Below are positions 1 to 8,285 of a stretch of DNA of 64,000 bases, piece by piece (the stretch's first letter is position 1; each line of letters opens with the position of its first letter). The DNA is taken from contig NZ_KB907788.1 in NCBI RefSeq assembly GCF_000382205.1, positions 1,054,001 to 1,118,000 of the forward strand. Direction: 5' to 3'. A program made the position numbers and the translations under genes. Below the pieces are notes generated by a model. It had not been told where the DNA came from. It ran no database searches and worked only from the letters and a program-made list of their open reading frames with translations. The stretch comes from Dyadobacter beijingensis DSM 21582. GTDB taxonomy: Bacteria; Bacteroidota; Bacteroidia; Cytophagales; Spirosomataceae.

Positions 1-58
1 ATTGGTGAAGCGGGATGGGTTTTTAAGAAGAAATAAAGATTTTAGATCAGATAAGCAG

Positions 59-86
59 AAAGGAGGTCGGATGGCCTCCTTTTTTT
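59..86 (+). terminator. Rho-independent terminator of the upstream gene
   Basis: An 8-bp stem (AAAGGAGG, 59-66, with CCTCCTTT, 75-82) and an 8-nt loop run into a T tract ending at 86. It closes whatever transcript enters from the left edge of the window. Confidence 0.75.
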
Positions 87-118
87 GTTGCATACGTTTT
101 TTACTACTTTTACGTTTT
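87..118 (+). promoter_or_regulatory. Candidate Bacteroidota promoter for the tonB-like/folC/trmB genes
   Basis: GTTG at 87-90 (like the -33 TTTG) is followed after 20 nt by TACGTTTT at 111-118, which fits the -7 consensus TAnnTTTG except for the last base. It lies just after a terminator and about 28 nt before the start codon at 146, where a promoter is expected. The match is imperfect. Confidence 0.4.
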
Positions 119-145
119 CCGAAAGAAAACCCAGATTTCGAATAA

Positions 146-1072
146 ATGATCACATTACAGGCAGAAGACCGGCAGCGAATCGCAATTTCATGGGCGTGGT
201 CCTTTGGGATTACCATTGCCATGTTGGGCTTATTCTTTTTCATCCGTCTCAGCTCGTCCCTCCCCAGAGTGGAACCGATGGAGCTGTTCGTGGAAGTGAA
301 CTACGGAACCAGCAAAGTAGGTAAAGGCGACGTGCAGACATTCAACAAGCCAAACGACAGCAAGGTGGCCGAAAACATGAAAGCGGATGCCGAAGAGGTT
401 AAAAAGGTGAAATCGGTGGCCACGCCCAAACCGACTCCGCCTACACCTCCTAAAATAGAGTCTCCTAAGCCCACAAAAACGGTCGCTGAGAAGCCTGCGA
501 TCACGTCGAAGGTAGAGAGCCCGGTAGAAGCGCCGGAGAAGACGGACGTTAAAAAATCGACGGGCAGCGAGAATGCTTCGGCACCGGTGGCCAAGCCAGC
601 GCCCGAAAAGGCCGTTAACAAGGATGCATTGTTCTCGAAATCGTCCGGTGCGAAATCGGGCAGCAACGGCACAAATGGGACGAAAACCGGCGTTGGCGGC
701 AATAACAACGGCGACGATGCGGAAGGCGTGGGCGACAAGGGATCGAAAACCGGTAGCCTTTTTGCCAAAACATACAAGGGAGAAGGCGGAGGCGGCGGTA
801 CCAATGTCGGCCTGAACCTCTCGGGTTGGAGCTGGTCGAGAAGGCCTGTTGTGGACGATAATTCCGATGCTACCGGCGATATTACCTTTAAAATTACGGT
901 AGATAAGAATGGTCGTGTTAAAAGCATCATCACCCAAAGCACCACGGTGACCGATTACGCAGTCGTCAACAAGTACAAAAGCGCCGTGCGGGACCTTACA
1001 TTCGTGCCGAAATCAGCCAATGTACCCGACGAATCGATCGGTACAATTACCTTTAAAATACGTTCACGATAA
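146..1072 (+). CDS. TonB-family energy-transducer-like protein
   Basis: A 308-residue protein with the layout of a TonB-like transducer: a short cytoplasmic N-terminus, one membrane helix at about residues 13-33, a Lys/Pro-rich periplasmic spacer (about 85-165), a Gly/Asn-rich linker (about 170-215) and a folded C-terminal domain (about 240-308) resembling the TonB C-terminal region. Such proteins pass proton-motive force from ExbB/ExbD to outer-membrane receptors such as SusC. The exbB/exbD partners would be expected to the left of the window. folC starts 7 nt downstream, so the genes are probably cotranscribed. The Gly-rich linker is unusually long. Assignment rests on architecture; the C-terminal domain is divergent. 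Confidence 0.65.
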   Translation: MITLQAEDRQRIAISWAWSFGITIAMLGLFFFIRLSSSLPRVEPMELFVEVNYGTSKVGKGDVQTFNKPNDSKVAENMKADAEEVKKVKSVATPKPTPPTPPKIESPKPTKTVAEKPAITSKVESPVEAPEKTDVKKSTGSENASAPVAKPAPEKAVNKDALFSKSSGAKSGSNGTNGTKTGVGGNNNGDDAEGVGDKGSKTGSLFAKTYKGEGGGGGTNVGLNLSGWSWSRRPVVDDNSDATGDITFKITVDKNGRVKSIITQSTTVTDYAVVNKYKSAVRDLTFVPKSANVPDESIGTITFKIRSR

Positions 1073-1079
1073 TATTTAA

Positions 1080-2381
1080 ATGACTTACCAGGAAACGATC
1101 GGATATCTGTATGACAGGTTGCCGGTTTTTCAGCATATCGGGGCCCGTGCTTTCAAGCCGGGCCTTCATACTACCAGGGAATTGTGCAAGGCGCTGGGCG
1201 ACCCGCAGGACAAATATCCCACCATCCATATAGCGGGTACCAACGGTAAGGGAAGCACTTCGCACCTGCTTGCTGCCATTCTCCAGGAATCCGGATACAA
1301 TGTCGGGCTCTACACATCGCCTCATTTAAAGGATTTCAGGGAAAGAATCCGCGTCAATGGCCAGCCTGTACCCGAAAATTTCATCGTAGAATTTGTCGAT
1401 GATCAAAAATCTAACATCGATAGATTATTTCCTTCATTCTTTGAAGTGACTGTGGCGATGGCATTTTCCTATTTTGAAAAGGCAAATGTGGATGTGGCCG
1501 TTATCGAAGTGGGTATGGGTGGCCGCCTGGACTCGACGAACGTGATCACGCCGGAACTTTCCGTGATTACCAATATCAGTTTCGATCATATGCAGTTTCT
1601 GGGCGATACGCTGGGAAAAATCGCGTCGGAGAAAGCCGGGATTATCAAAAATGGCATTCCGGTCGTTGTCAGCGAAGAACAGAATGCTGAAATTACCGAT
1701 GTGATGACGGCTGCCGCTAAGGCTGCCAATGCGCCATTAACCTTCGCCTCACGCGCATACGAGGTCGGTTACAATGGAATGGTGGAAGGGAAAATGCAAA
1801 TCAGCATTAAAAACAGAATTTCCGGTGAACTGGTAGCAGGGGATCTGCTTTCGGACCTAAGCGGTTCCTACCAATTAAAAAACATCGCCGGCGTGTGGGC
1901 AGCGAAAGAGGTTCTTATCTCGAAAGGCTGGAAAATTACCGACGTCGCCCTGGCCAATGCATTGAAGGCGGCCAGCGCCATTACCGGTCTCAAAGGCCGC
2001 TGGCAGCAGCTGCGTCAAAACCCGGACGTTTACTGTGATACGGCACACAATACTGCCGGATTAACCCTCACACTGGCTCAGTTCGACAGCGTTTGCAAAG
2101 GCACCAAGCGGTTCGTGATCGGATTTGTGGCGGATAAGGATATTTCAACCATGCTGTCGCTATTTCCGGCAGATGCAGCATATTACTTTTGCGAACCGTC
2201 GAATATGCGTGCGCTGAAGGCGCCGGAATTGCAGTCCAGGGCCCTCGAATATGGCTTGGCAGGTCATGTGTTCGATAACGTGAACGAAGCGCTCACAGCG
2301 GCGATAAATGAATCCCGACCGACGGATGCCATCTACGTCGGCGGCAGTACTTTTGTGGTGGCAGATATTGAAAGTTTATAG
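1080..2381 (+). CDS. folC: Bifunctional dihydrofolate synthase / folylpolyglutamate synthase
   Basis: A 433-residue cytoplasmic Mur-ligase-family enzyme that joins glutamate to dihydropteroate (making dihydrofolate) and extends the polyglutamate tail of folates, using ATP. The P-loop is visible at about residues 42-54 (HIAGTNGKGSTS), followed by the family motif YTSPHL at about 79-84 and the Mur-ligase central-domain segment around EVGMGGRLDSTN. Length is normal for the family. It sits 7 nt after the TonB-like gene and 15 nt before trmB, a compact three-gene operon. Start is the ATG at 1080; no better upstream start exists because the previous gene ends at 1072. Confidence 0.93.
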   Translation: MTYQETIGYLYDRLPVFQHIGARAFKPGLHTTRELCKALGDPQDKYPTIHIAGTNGKGSTSHLLAAILQESGYNVGLYTSPHLKDFRERIRVNGQPVPENFIVEFVDDQKSNIDRLFPSFFEVTVAMAFSYFEKANVDVAVIEVGMGGRLDSTNVITPELSVITNISFDHMQFLGDTLGKIASEKAGIIKNGIPVVVSEEQNAEITDVMTAAAKAANAPLTFASRAYEVGYNGMVEGKMQISIKNRISGELVAGDLLSDLSGSYQLKNIAGVWAAKEVLISKGWKITDVALANALKAASAITGLKGRWQQLRQNPDVYCDTAHNTAGLTLTLAQFDSVCKGTKRFVIGFVADKDISTMLSLFPADAAYYFCEPSNMRALKAPELQSRALEYGLAGHVFDNVNEALTAAINESRPTDAIYVGGSTFVVADIESL

Positions 2382-2396
2382 CGTGAATCAAGTATA

Positions 2397-3056
2397 ATGG
2401 CAAGAAGAAAGTTAGAACATTACCGGTTTAGTGAGCAGGCAAATAATGTAGTTCAACGTGGAAAACCGCTTTATTCCGAGATCAAAGGCAATTGGAACAA
2501 ACTTTACTTTAACAACGACGGCCCGATCGTAGCCGAGCTGGCGTGCGGAAAAGGCGAATACACGGTAGGCCTCGGCCAGAAGTTTCCGGAGAAGAATTTT
2601 ATCGGTGTCGACATTAAAGGAGACCGCATCGCACGCGGGAGCGCGCTCGCGACGGAGTTCAGTTTGTCGAACGTCGCCTTCCTGCGGGCAGGCATTCAAT
2701 ATTCGGAGGAATTTTTCGGCGAAGGCGAGCTAAGCGAGATCTGGCTCATTCATCCGGACCCGCAAGTACGGGATCGTAACGAGAAGTACCGGCTTACAAA
2801 TCCAACTTTTTTAGCCAAATATGCGGCTTTTTTGAAGGAGGGAGGCATGTTTTTCCTGAAAACCGACAGCACTTTCCTCTACGACTACACTTTGCAGACC
2901 ATCGCCGACTCGCCGGATTTCCGCATTCTGGAGCATACCGACGACCTCTACGAGTCGCACCTGCTAGACGAGCACCATGGCGTGCGTACGCATTACGAGG
3001 GCATCTTCACGGCCAAAGGCTACACAATCAAATACATCAAGGCCCAGCTGGTCTGA
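2397..3056 (+). CDS. trmB: tRNA (guanine-N7-)-methyltransferase
   Basis: A 219-residue SAM-dependent methyltransferase that makes m7G46 in the variable loop of tRNAs. The SAM-binding motif I is seen as ELACGKGEYTVGLG (about residues 44-57), followed by an acidic strand (FIGVDIKG) and the TrmB-type motif around IHPDPQVRD, where the family usually has FPDPWPK. Length fits the family. It is the last gene of the TonB-like/folC/trmB operon and is closed by a strong hairpin shared with the convergent gapA. Confidence 0.9.
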   Translation: MARRKLEHYRFSEQANNVVQRGKPLYSEIKGNWNKLYFNNDGPIVAELACGKGEYTVGLGQKFPEKNFIGVDIKGDRIARGSALATEFSLSNVAFLRAGIQYSEEFFGEGELSEIWLIHPDPQVRDRNEKYRLTNPTFLAKYAAFLKEGGMFFLKTDSTFLYDYTLQTIADSPDFRILEHTDDLYESHLLDEHHGVRTHYEGIFTAKGYTIKYIKAQLV

Positions 3057-3061
3057 CAAAG

Positions 3062-3099
3062 AAAAAGCCCGTTCCGGCAAATGCTGAAACGGGCTTTTT
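3062..3099. terminator. Bidirectional terminator between trmB and gapA
   Basis: A 12-bp perfect stem (3062-3073 with 3088-3099) carrying a run of five A on one side and five T on the other, so it can stop transcription from both converging genes. Confidence 0.9.
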
Positions 3100-3117
3100 G
3101 ATGATTGAAATATCCGA

Positions 3118-4131
3118 TTACTTCTTGATCAGGCTTGCGAAGTAGTAAACAGTTCTTACGAGCTGTGACACGTATGACATTTCGTTGTCGTACCATGAAA
3201 CAGTTCTAACAAGCTGAACGTCACCTACTTTCTGAACGCGGGTCTGCGTAGCGTCGAACAATGAACCGTAGCTGATACCGATGATATCGCTGCTCACGAT
3301 TTCGTCTTCGGTGTAGCCATAGCTTTCGTTCGATGCGGCCTTCATCGCTGCATTGATCTCTTCAACGGTAGTTTCGCGGCCGAGAACGGCGGTCAACTCT
3401 GTCAATGAACCTGTCAATGTAGGAACGCGTTGTGCAGAACCGTCCAATTTACCTTTCAATGAAGGCAGTACGAGACCGATCGCTTTTGCAGCACCGGTGC
3501 TGTTAGGAACGATGTTCTGAGCAGCAGCTCTCGCTCTTCTCAAATCACCTTTCGGGTGCGGTGCATCCTGTGTATTCTGGTCGTTGGTGTAAGCGTGGAT
3601 GGTAGTCATCAGACCGTTTACGATGCCGAATTGCTCTTCCAATACCTGTGCCATCGGGGCAAGACAGTTGGTTGTACAAGATGCACCGCTGATGATCGTT
3701 TCAGAACCGTCCAGGATGTTGTGGTTTACATTGAAAACGATGGTTTTCAGGTCGCCGGTAGCAGGAGCGGAGATCACTACTTTTTTAGCACCTGCTTTGA
3801 TGTGGGCACTTGCCGACTCAGCGCTGGTGAAAAATCCTGTACACTCCAGCACTACGTCTACATCGTGTTGCGCCCAGGGAATTTGTGATGGGTCACGTTG
3901 TGCGTAAATCACGATATTTTCGCCGTTTACAACGATAGAGTTGTCGGTCGGCTTAACATCTGCATCGAAACGTCCCTGTGCAGTATCGTATTTAAGGAGA
4001 TGTGCTAATACTTTTGGACTGGTCAAATCATTGATGGCTACGATGTCGATGCCTTCCATGTTATAGATTTGACGGTAAACAAGGCGGCCGATGCGGCCAA
4101 ATCCGTTGATTGCGACTTTTACTTTTGACAT
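3118..4131 (-). CDS. gapA: Glyceraldehyde-3-phosphate dehydrogenase, type I
   Basis: A 337-residue glycolytic enzyme that oxidises and phosphorylates glyceraldehyde-3-phosphate with NAD+. The Rossmann motif INGFGRIGR is at residues 8-16, an Asp (IND, about 35) suits NAD rather than NADP, and the catalytic pair is Cys152 ([12 protein letters not shown]) with His179. The family motif WYDNEMSY lies near the C-terminus. It is a single gene with its own upstream region and a shared terminator. It would consume the glyceraldehyde-3-phosphate released by the KDPGal aldolase encoded later in the window. Confidence 0.97.
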   Translation of the reverse strand: MSKVKVAINGFGRIGRLVYRQIYNMEGIDIVAINDLTSPKVLAHLLKYDTAQGRFDADVKPTDNSIVVNGENIVIYAQRDPSQIPWAQHDVDVVLECTGFFTSAESASAHIKAGAKKVVISAPATGDLKTIVFNVNHNILDGSETIISGASCTTNCLAPMAQVLEEQFGIVNGLMTTIHAYTNDQNTQDAPHPKGDLRRARAAAQNIVPNSTGAAKAIGLVLPSLKGKLDGSAQRVPTLTGSLTELTAVLGRETTVEEINAAMKAASNESYGYTEDEIVSSDIIGISYGSLFDATQTRVQKVGDVQLVRTVSWYDNEMSYVSQLVRTVYYFASLIKK

Positions 4132-4519
4132 ATCGAGGTAGATTGGTTATTTCAGCCGCAATATTAATAAAAATGTCCGCGGATGAAAAGTGTTGACAGA
4201 AATATAACCGCATAGGCATAAAAATAGTTTAAGCTAGTACAGTTAGCAAATAGCAAACAAATTACTATTCAATTTACTATCTTATTTAGTATTCTTCACT
4301 TTGTGTTTGCTAATTAGACTGGCTTATGCGTAGGTTCGCTTTTTGCGTGATTCTATATGAACGTACTTTGCTTTGATTAGACGTATTTATCCCGTATAAT
4401 TGCGCTGGCGTTTATTTGTGTTATTCAGTTTTTTGGTACTCAGAATACTGTTTTACAAATTAGCGTAACTCTCTGCAAAACAACGAGTTAGATAGTCTTA
4501 ATTAATTCAATGCTTTAAC
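4132..4519. other. Divergent intergenic region gapA/dapD
   Basis: An AT-rich 388-bp stretch without a convincing gene. It must hold the divergent promoters of gapA and dapD, but I could not pick a clean TTTG-N20-TAnnTTTG pair for either. An 8-bp inverted repeat (TAGCAAAC at 4251-4258 and GTTTGCTA at 4305-4312) is flanked further out by CGCATA (4209-4214) and TATGCG (4324-4329), so a regulator site or a long weak stem is possible. Confidence 0.5.
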
Positions 4520-5335
4520 ATGAATTTTACTGAACAAATTGAGAATTACTGGACGAACCGGGAATTATTAAAAGAAGAGTCCGCAAAGAATTTCATTCGG
4601 GACATTATCGAAGAAGTAGACAAGGGGAGGCTTCGTGTAGCAGAACCTGATGCTAATGGCGGATGGATCGTAAACGAAGCGCTAAAAAAAGCGATCATCC
4701 TTTACTTCCCCATCCAGCAAATGCAGGTTAGCGAAGTGGGTATTTTCGAATACCACGATAAGATGAAACTAAAAACAGGTTACGAGCAATTGGGCGTACG
4801 CGTGGTGCCGCCAGCCGTGGCCAGATATGGTGCCTACATTTCGAAGGGAGTTGTGCTCATGCCTTCCTATGTCAACATCGGTGCCTATATTGACGAAGGA
4901 ACGATGGTGGATACCTGGGCAACCGTAGGCAGCTGCGCGCAGATTGGCAAGAACGTTCACCTCAGCGGCGGCGTAGGAATAGGAGGGGTGCTCGAACCTG
5001 TTCAGGCAGCACCGGTTATCATCGAAGATGGCGCATTTATCGGTTCACGTTGTATCGTTGTGGAAGGGGCACGCGTAGGTAAAAGAGCCGTTTTAGGCGC
5101 AGGCGTGACCATTACAGGCAGCTCGAAAATCATCGACGTGACCGGCAGCGAACCTGTTGAGTACAAAGGATATGTGCCTGAGGACTCGGTAGTGATTCCT
5201 GGTACGTTACCCAAAGAATTCGCCGCTGGAACTTACCACGTTCCGTGCGCATTGATTATCGGCAAGCGCAAGGCTAGCACAGATCTCAAAACTTCCCTCA
5301 ACGATGCCCTGCGCGACAATAGCGTAGCGGTGTAG
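4520..5335 (+). CDS. dapD: 2,3,4,5-tetrahydropyridine-2,6-dicarboxylate N-succinyltransferase
   Basis: A 271-residue enzyme of the succinylase branch of lysine and diaminopimelate synthesis; it transfers succinyl from succinyl-CoA to tetrahydrodipicolinate. An N-terminal helical domain (about 1-100) is followed by the left-handed beta-helix with hexapeptide repeats (about 105-235), with family segments such as MPSYVNIGAYID, GGVGIGGVLEP and GSRCIVVEGA. Length is typical. It stands alone between its upstream region and a clear terminator at 5368-5406. Confidence 0.95.
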   Translation: MNFTEQIENYWTNRELLKEESAKNFIRDIIEEVDKGRLRVAEPDANGGWIVNEALKKAIILYFPIQQMQVSEVGIFEYHDKMKLKTGYEQLGVRVVPPAVARYGAYISKGVVLMPSYVNIGAYIDEGTMVDTWATVGSCAQIGKNVHLSGGVGIGGVLEPVQAAPVIIEDGAFIGSRCIVVEGARVGKRAVLGAGVTITGSSKIIDVTGSEPVEYKGYVPEDSVVIPGTLPKEFAAGTYHVPCALIIGKRKASTDLKTSLNDALRDNSVAV

Positions 5336-5367
5336 TCGTCCGGATATTCTTCCGAATAACGCATTCT

Positions 5368-5406
5368 GAGTGCGGCATGAACGAGTCTTCATGCCGCACT
5401 CTTTTT
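5368..5406 (+). terminator. Rho-independent terminator of dapD
   Basis: A perfect 14-bp stem (5368-5381 with 5388-5401), a 6-nt loop and a run of five T directly after the stem. Confidence 0.92.
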
Positions 5407-5507
5407 GTTTACAATTCTAACACATATAGAAATATAAACAATACAGCCAAGCCAATTCACATAATACAATTGTAAATTATAGCATCCGATAAAATTTATA
5501 TATTTAA

Positions 5508-5539
5508 ATTGTTGATGTGGTAAATGCGGTTTACATTTG
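5508..5539 (+). promoter_or_regulatory. Bacteroidota promoter of the HTH gene
   Basis: ATTG at 5508-5511 (-33-like), a 20-nt spacer, then TACATTTG at 5532-5539, a full match to the -7 consensus TAnnTTTG. Transcription would begin near 5546, after an in-frame ATG at 5524, so the ATG at 5563 is the better start of the gene. Confidence 0.6.
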
Positions 5540-5562
5540 TATATATAAATATAAACTACCCA

Positions 5563-5949
5563 ATGGACCTGACGGAGAAGATTAAACAGATACTGATTGA
5601 CAAAAATACAACGCCCTCACTGTTTGCAGATGAGATCGGTATTCAACGATCGAGTATGTCGCATATACTTGCAGGCAGAAATAAACCAAGCCTGGATATG
5701 GTGCAGAAAATTGTAAAGCGTTACCCGGAGCTCGGGATCAACTGGATTCTGGACGACGAACCGCTTCCCGCGGCCACGCAAACCGCTTCGCAACCCGCCT
5801 TAGAATCGCGTAAAAAGTCGATCGCTGCGCCACAGCCCGTACAAGCAGATGTCGTCAAAGAAAAGCGGCCTGTTTTACCGGAGAAAAAGATTGAAAAAGT
5901 GCTTATTTTCTACTCTGACGGCACTTTTCAGGAATATAAACAAGGGTGA
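5563..5949 (+). CDS. Small helix-turn-helix (XRE-type) regulator
   Basis: A 128-residue predicted DNA-binding protein. The HTH domain covers about residues 1-65, with the helix pair in DEIGIQRSSMSHILAGRNKPS, as in phage-repressor-like Xre proteins. A Pro/Ala/Lys-rich linker (about 66-108) leads to a short C-terminal strand motif (VLIFYSDGTFQEY). An earlier in-frame ATG at 5524 would add 13 residues but lies upstream of the expected transcription start. It stands alone between dapD and a T9SS cargo gene read on the other strand; the target is not evident. Confidence 0.75.
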   Translation: MDLTEKIKQILIDKNTTPSLFADEIGIQRSSMSHILAGRNKPSLDMVQKIVKRYPELGINWILDDEPLPAATQTASQPALESRKKSIAAPQPVQADVVKEKRPVLPEKKIEKVLIFYSDGTFQEYKQG

Positions 5950-5974
5950 CAAACCGGGGCTGTCAGATTCAATT

Positions 5975-7885
5975 TTACTTTAAAAGCATGATTGTTCCCG
6001 AAATATCACGCCCCGCCGCGCGGATCACGTATGGATAGCTGCCCGGAGGTACCGGCGAGTCCTTATAAGTACCATTCCACGGCTGGTCGTAACCCTTCGA
6101 ATGAAAAATGAGCACGCCCCAGCGATTGTAGATCCGCATCTGGTCAATTTGCCCATCGGCATTGAATATTTCAAACGTATCATTATGACCGTCACCATTA
6201 GGCGTGAATGACGTCGGGATGTACATGCGTTTCACCAGATACACGAGAATGCTGTCCTCGGCCATGCACCCATTCACCGAAGTTACCAGCAAGCGGTAAA
6301 CCTGTTCTGGCTGGACGGGTGAGATTTCGGCTGTCGCCTGATCGGTGCCAGAAAGGATACCTTCCGGCGGTGACCATTGAAAAGTGTAAGTTGCCAAGTC
6401 GGGAGAAAGTAACGGTGTCACCGAATCTTTGCCCCCCTCGGGAATGCCTTTGCTCTCTGGAAGCGATACCGTAAATTCATCCCGGCCAATCTCCACCGTG
6501 TCCATGCCGGCACAGCCAGGTGTCGCGTCATCCACTTCCAATATATAGGTACCCGGCTCCTTTACCGTAATCCCAGGCGCGCCGGATTCGAGCGGCATAT
6601 TTCCATTTCGCCAGATCAGTTTCTGACCCGTATCAATCACACCGCCGTTGGCCAGCAACACCACAGAGTCGGCAGGACAGAGCGTCACCTTGTTCGCAGA
6701 TATGACCGCCGGCTCAGGCTCCGTGTAGGTCGCATGCACAACAGACGACGTGGTATCGCGCGAGCACTTTTGGGTATAACTTTTAATCACCGTATAATTC
6801 CCCGAATCCTTCACCATCACACTGGCGCCTGTCGCCCCCGGAATATTCAGCCCATTTAATTGCCATTGGTATGCCCATTCAGGCGAGCTTTCCGTTGAGA
6901 GTTCGATCGGTGCTTCGGGACAAAAGCTAACTTCTTTGAGCAACTGGCCGTTCTGAGTGATTACCGGCGGCTCGGGCTGATCGTCGTTACAATCGATCAC
7001 CAGAAGCTGGAAGTCGCGGCGCACGACGCCGATCCGTTTGCCATTCCGGTATTCTTCGCATTGAACGGTCAATACGTAGAGTCCCAGCGCGTTGGCATCG
7101 ACGGTTAATTCGCCGGCTGCGTTAACCGCCAGCGGGCTGGACCCTGGAATCACATTGGCCAGACTAATGCCGTTCGCCCAGCTTACCAGTGGATATGACT
7201 TCTTCGGCGCCTGCGTTCCGGTGGACTGCGTCGCGCTTGTCGTGCCGCGCATGGGCGTCACGAGCGAATAACGGAGCTCGTCACCATCCGCATCGGTAGC
7301 GCTCATGTTCATCGCAAAAGGCCGGTTGCTGCAAATGTACTGGCCATTCGGGGCCACAAATTCGGGTGACGAATTGGGCACCGACAGGGGAGGGAATTCC
7401 AGGTAAAATACCATTCCGTTGTCGCCCGGATCGACGATGTTATTGATATCGTCATTCCGGCAACAGCGTTCCCAGACAATGAAGTAGCCGCCCGGATCGG
7501 TGTACAGCGCCGGATCGAGGTAAATGCTTCCTTTGTAGTATCCTACGGAAGTTTTCAATGACCGGCTGCTCGCGCAAGCGCGGTTTTGATAGGTTATCTG
7601 TTCTGTATTAAGGTATTTGAGCGTGACGGAGGATTTGTAGGAATTGTCGCTCTTCTGGTAAATGTACAACTTTGCTTCGTTGTCGCGATTGCCCTGGGAG
7701 TTCTGGGTGGGGATAATGAGGTTGTTTTGGTCCCAGAACTGTATTAGCGTGATCTCGAATTGGCCTGCGAGCCCGGCCGGTTTCATTTGCAACTCGCCAC
7801 CAACAATGTGGTTGGCATAAGTTAACGGCGTAAACCAGCCTAACAGCGAGAACAGGAGCAATCGGAACCGTATATCTTTCCACAT
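5975..7885 (-). CDS. Secreted protein with T9SS type B sorting (gliding-motility-associated) C-terminal domain
   Basis: A 636-residue surface or secreted protein. A Sec signal peptide is at about 1-24, and the mature protein begins with NHIVGGELQ, a start common in gliding-associated secreted proteins. The middle holds Ig/PKD-like segments (about 300-540). The last 85 residues form the T9SS type B sorting domain, recognised by FTPNGDGHNDTFEI, IYNRWG and WNGTYKDSPVPPGSYPYVI. Such proteins cross the outer membrane by the type 9 system. The exact role is unknown; adhesion or surface structure is likely. It is a single gene with a divergent, unrelated susC upstream. Confidence 0.85.
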   Translation of the reverse strand: MWKDIRFRLLLFSLLGWFTPLTYANHIVGGELQMKPAGLAGQFEITLIQFWDQNNLIIPTQNSQGNRDNEAKLYIYQKSDNSYKSSVTLKYLNTEQITYQNRACASSRSLKTSVGYYKGSIYLDPALYTDPGGYFIVWERCCRNDDINNIVDPGDNGMVFYLEFPPLSVPNSSPEFVAPNGQYICSNRPFAMNMSATDADGDELRYSLVTPMRGTTSATQSTGTQAPKKSYPLVSWANGISLANVIPGSSPLAVNAAGELTVDANALGLYVLTVQCEEYRNGKRIGVVRRDFQLLVIDCNDDQPEPPVITQNGQLLKEVSFCPEAPIELSTESSPEWAYQWQLNGLNIPGATGASVMVKDSGNYTVIKSYTQKCSRDTTSSVVHATYTEPEPAVISANKVTLCPADSVVLLANGGVIDTGQKLIWRNGNMPLESGAPGITVKEPGTYILEVDDATPGCAGMDTVEIGRDEFTVSLPESKGIPEGGKDSVTPLLSPDLATYTFQWSPPEGILSGTDQATAEISPVQPEQVYRLLVTSVNGCMAEDSILVYLVKRMYIPTSFTPNGDGHNDTFEIFNADGQIDQMRIYNRWGVLIFHSKGYDQPWNGTYKDSPVPPGSYPYVIRAAGRDISGTIMLLK

Positions 7886-8025
7886 AGCGTGCCGGATTTA
7901 GGTTATACCGATTCCCTAAAATAGGTAATAAGAAGCGAACGTCCAGATTAAGAACACATTAAATTTTCACATAAGACCTACCGTTAAATTAATTATTGTC
8001 AACGTACAATTTTCCCGATTTACCG

Positions 8026-8067
8026 GACAGCACAGGATAGTATGAAAATCAAATACCGATACTATTG
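8026..8067 (+). promoter_or_regulatory. Shared promoter element, copy A (susC1 operon)
   Basis: A 16-bp box (GACAGCACAGGATAGT, 8026-8041), an 18-bp spacer and TACTATTG (8060-8067). The same arrangement with the same spacing occurs before three other operons (13210, 17446, 22687). The second part resembles the -7 element TAnnTTTG, and the 16-bp box sits where the -33 element should be, so an activator or alternative sigma factor probably recognises it. This inference comes from the alignment of the four copies. Confidence 0.75.
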
Positions 8068-8285
8068 TAAAATAATATAATTCAAATCATTAATTGTACA
8101 TATCAAACATACAGTCCGATATGTCATTCACGCCCAGCCATTTTGTCTCCCGGCAATATGTTTGAATTCTATTATCCGTTTCCGGGCGCCTCTGCCCACA
8201 TGTTTCACCAAAATTCCCGCGTATGAAGAAAGCCCAGGTATGAACACTCACCCATTCAATCATTAACTATTCCAATCCTAGACGT
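8068..8285 (+). other. Long 5' leader of susC1
   Basis: About 210 nt separate promoter copy A from the susC1 start codon, with no credible gene. An inverted pair CCCGG/CCGGG brackets about 28 nt in the 8150-8195 part. The region from 7886 to 8025 is AT-rich and holds nothing else I can identify. Confidence 0.4.
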
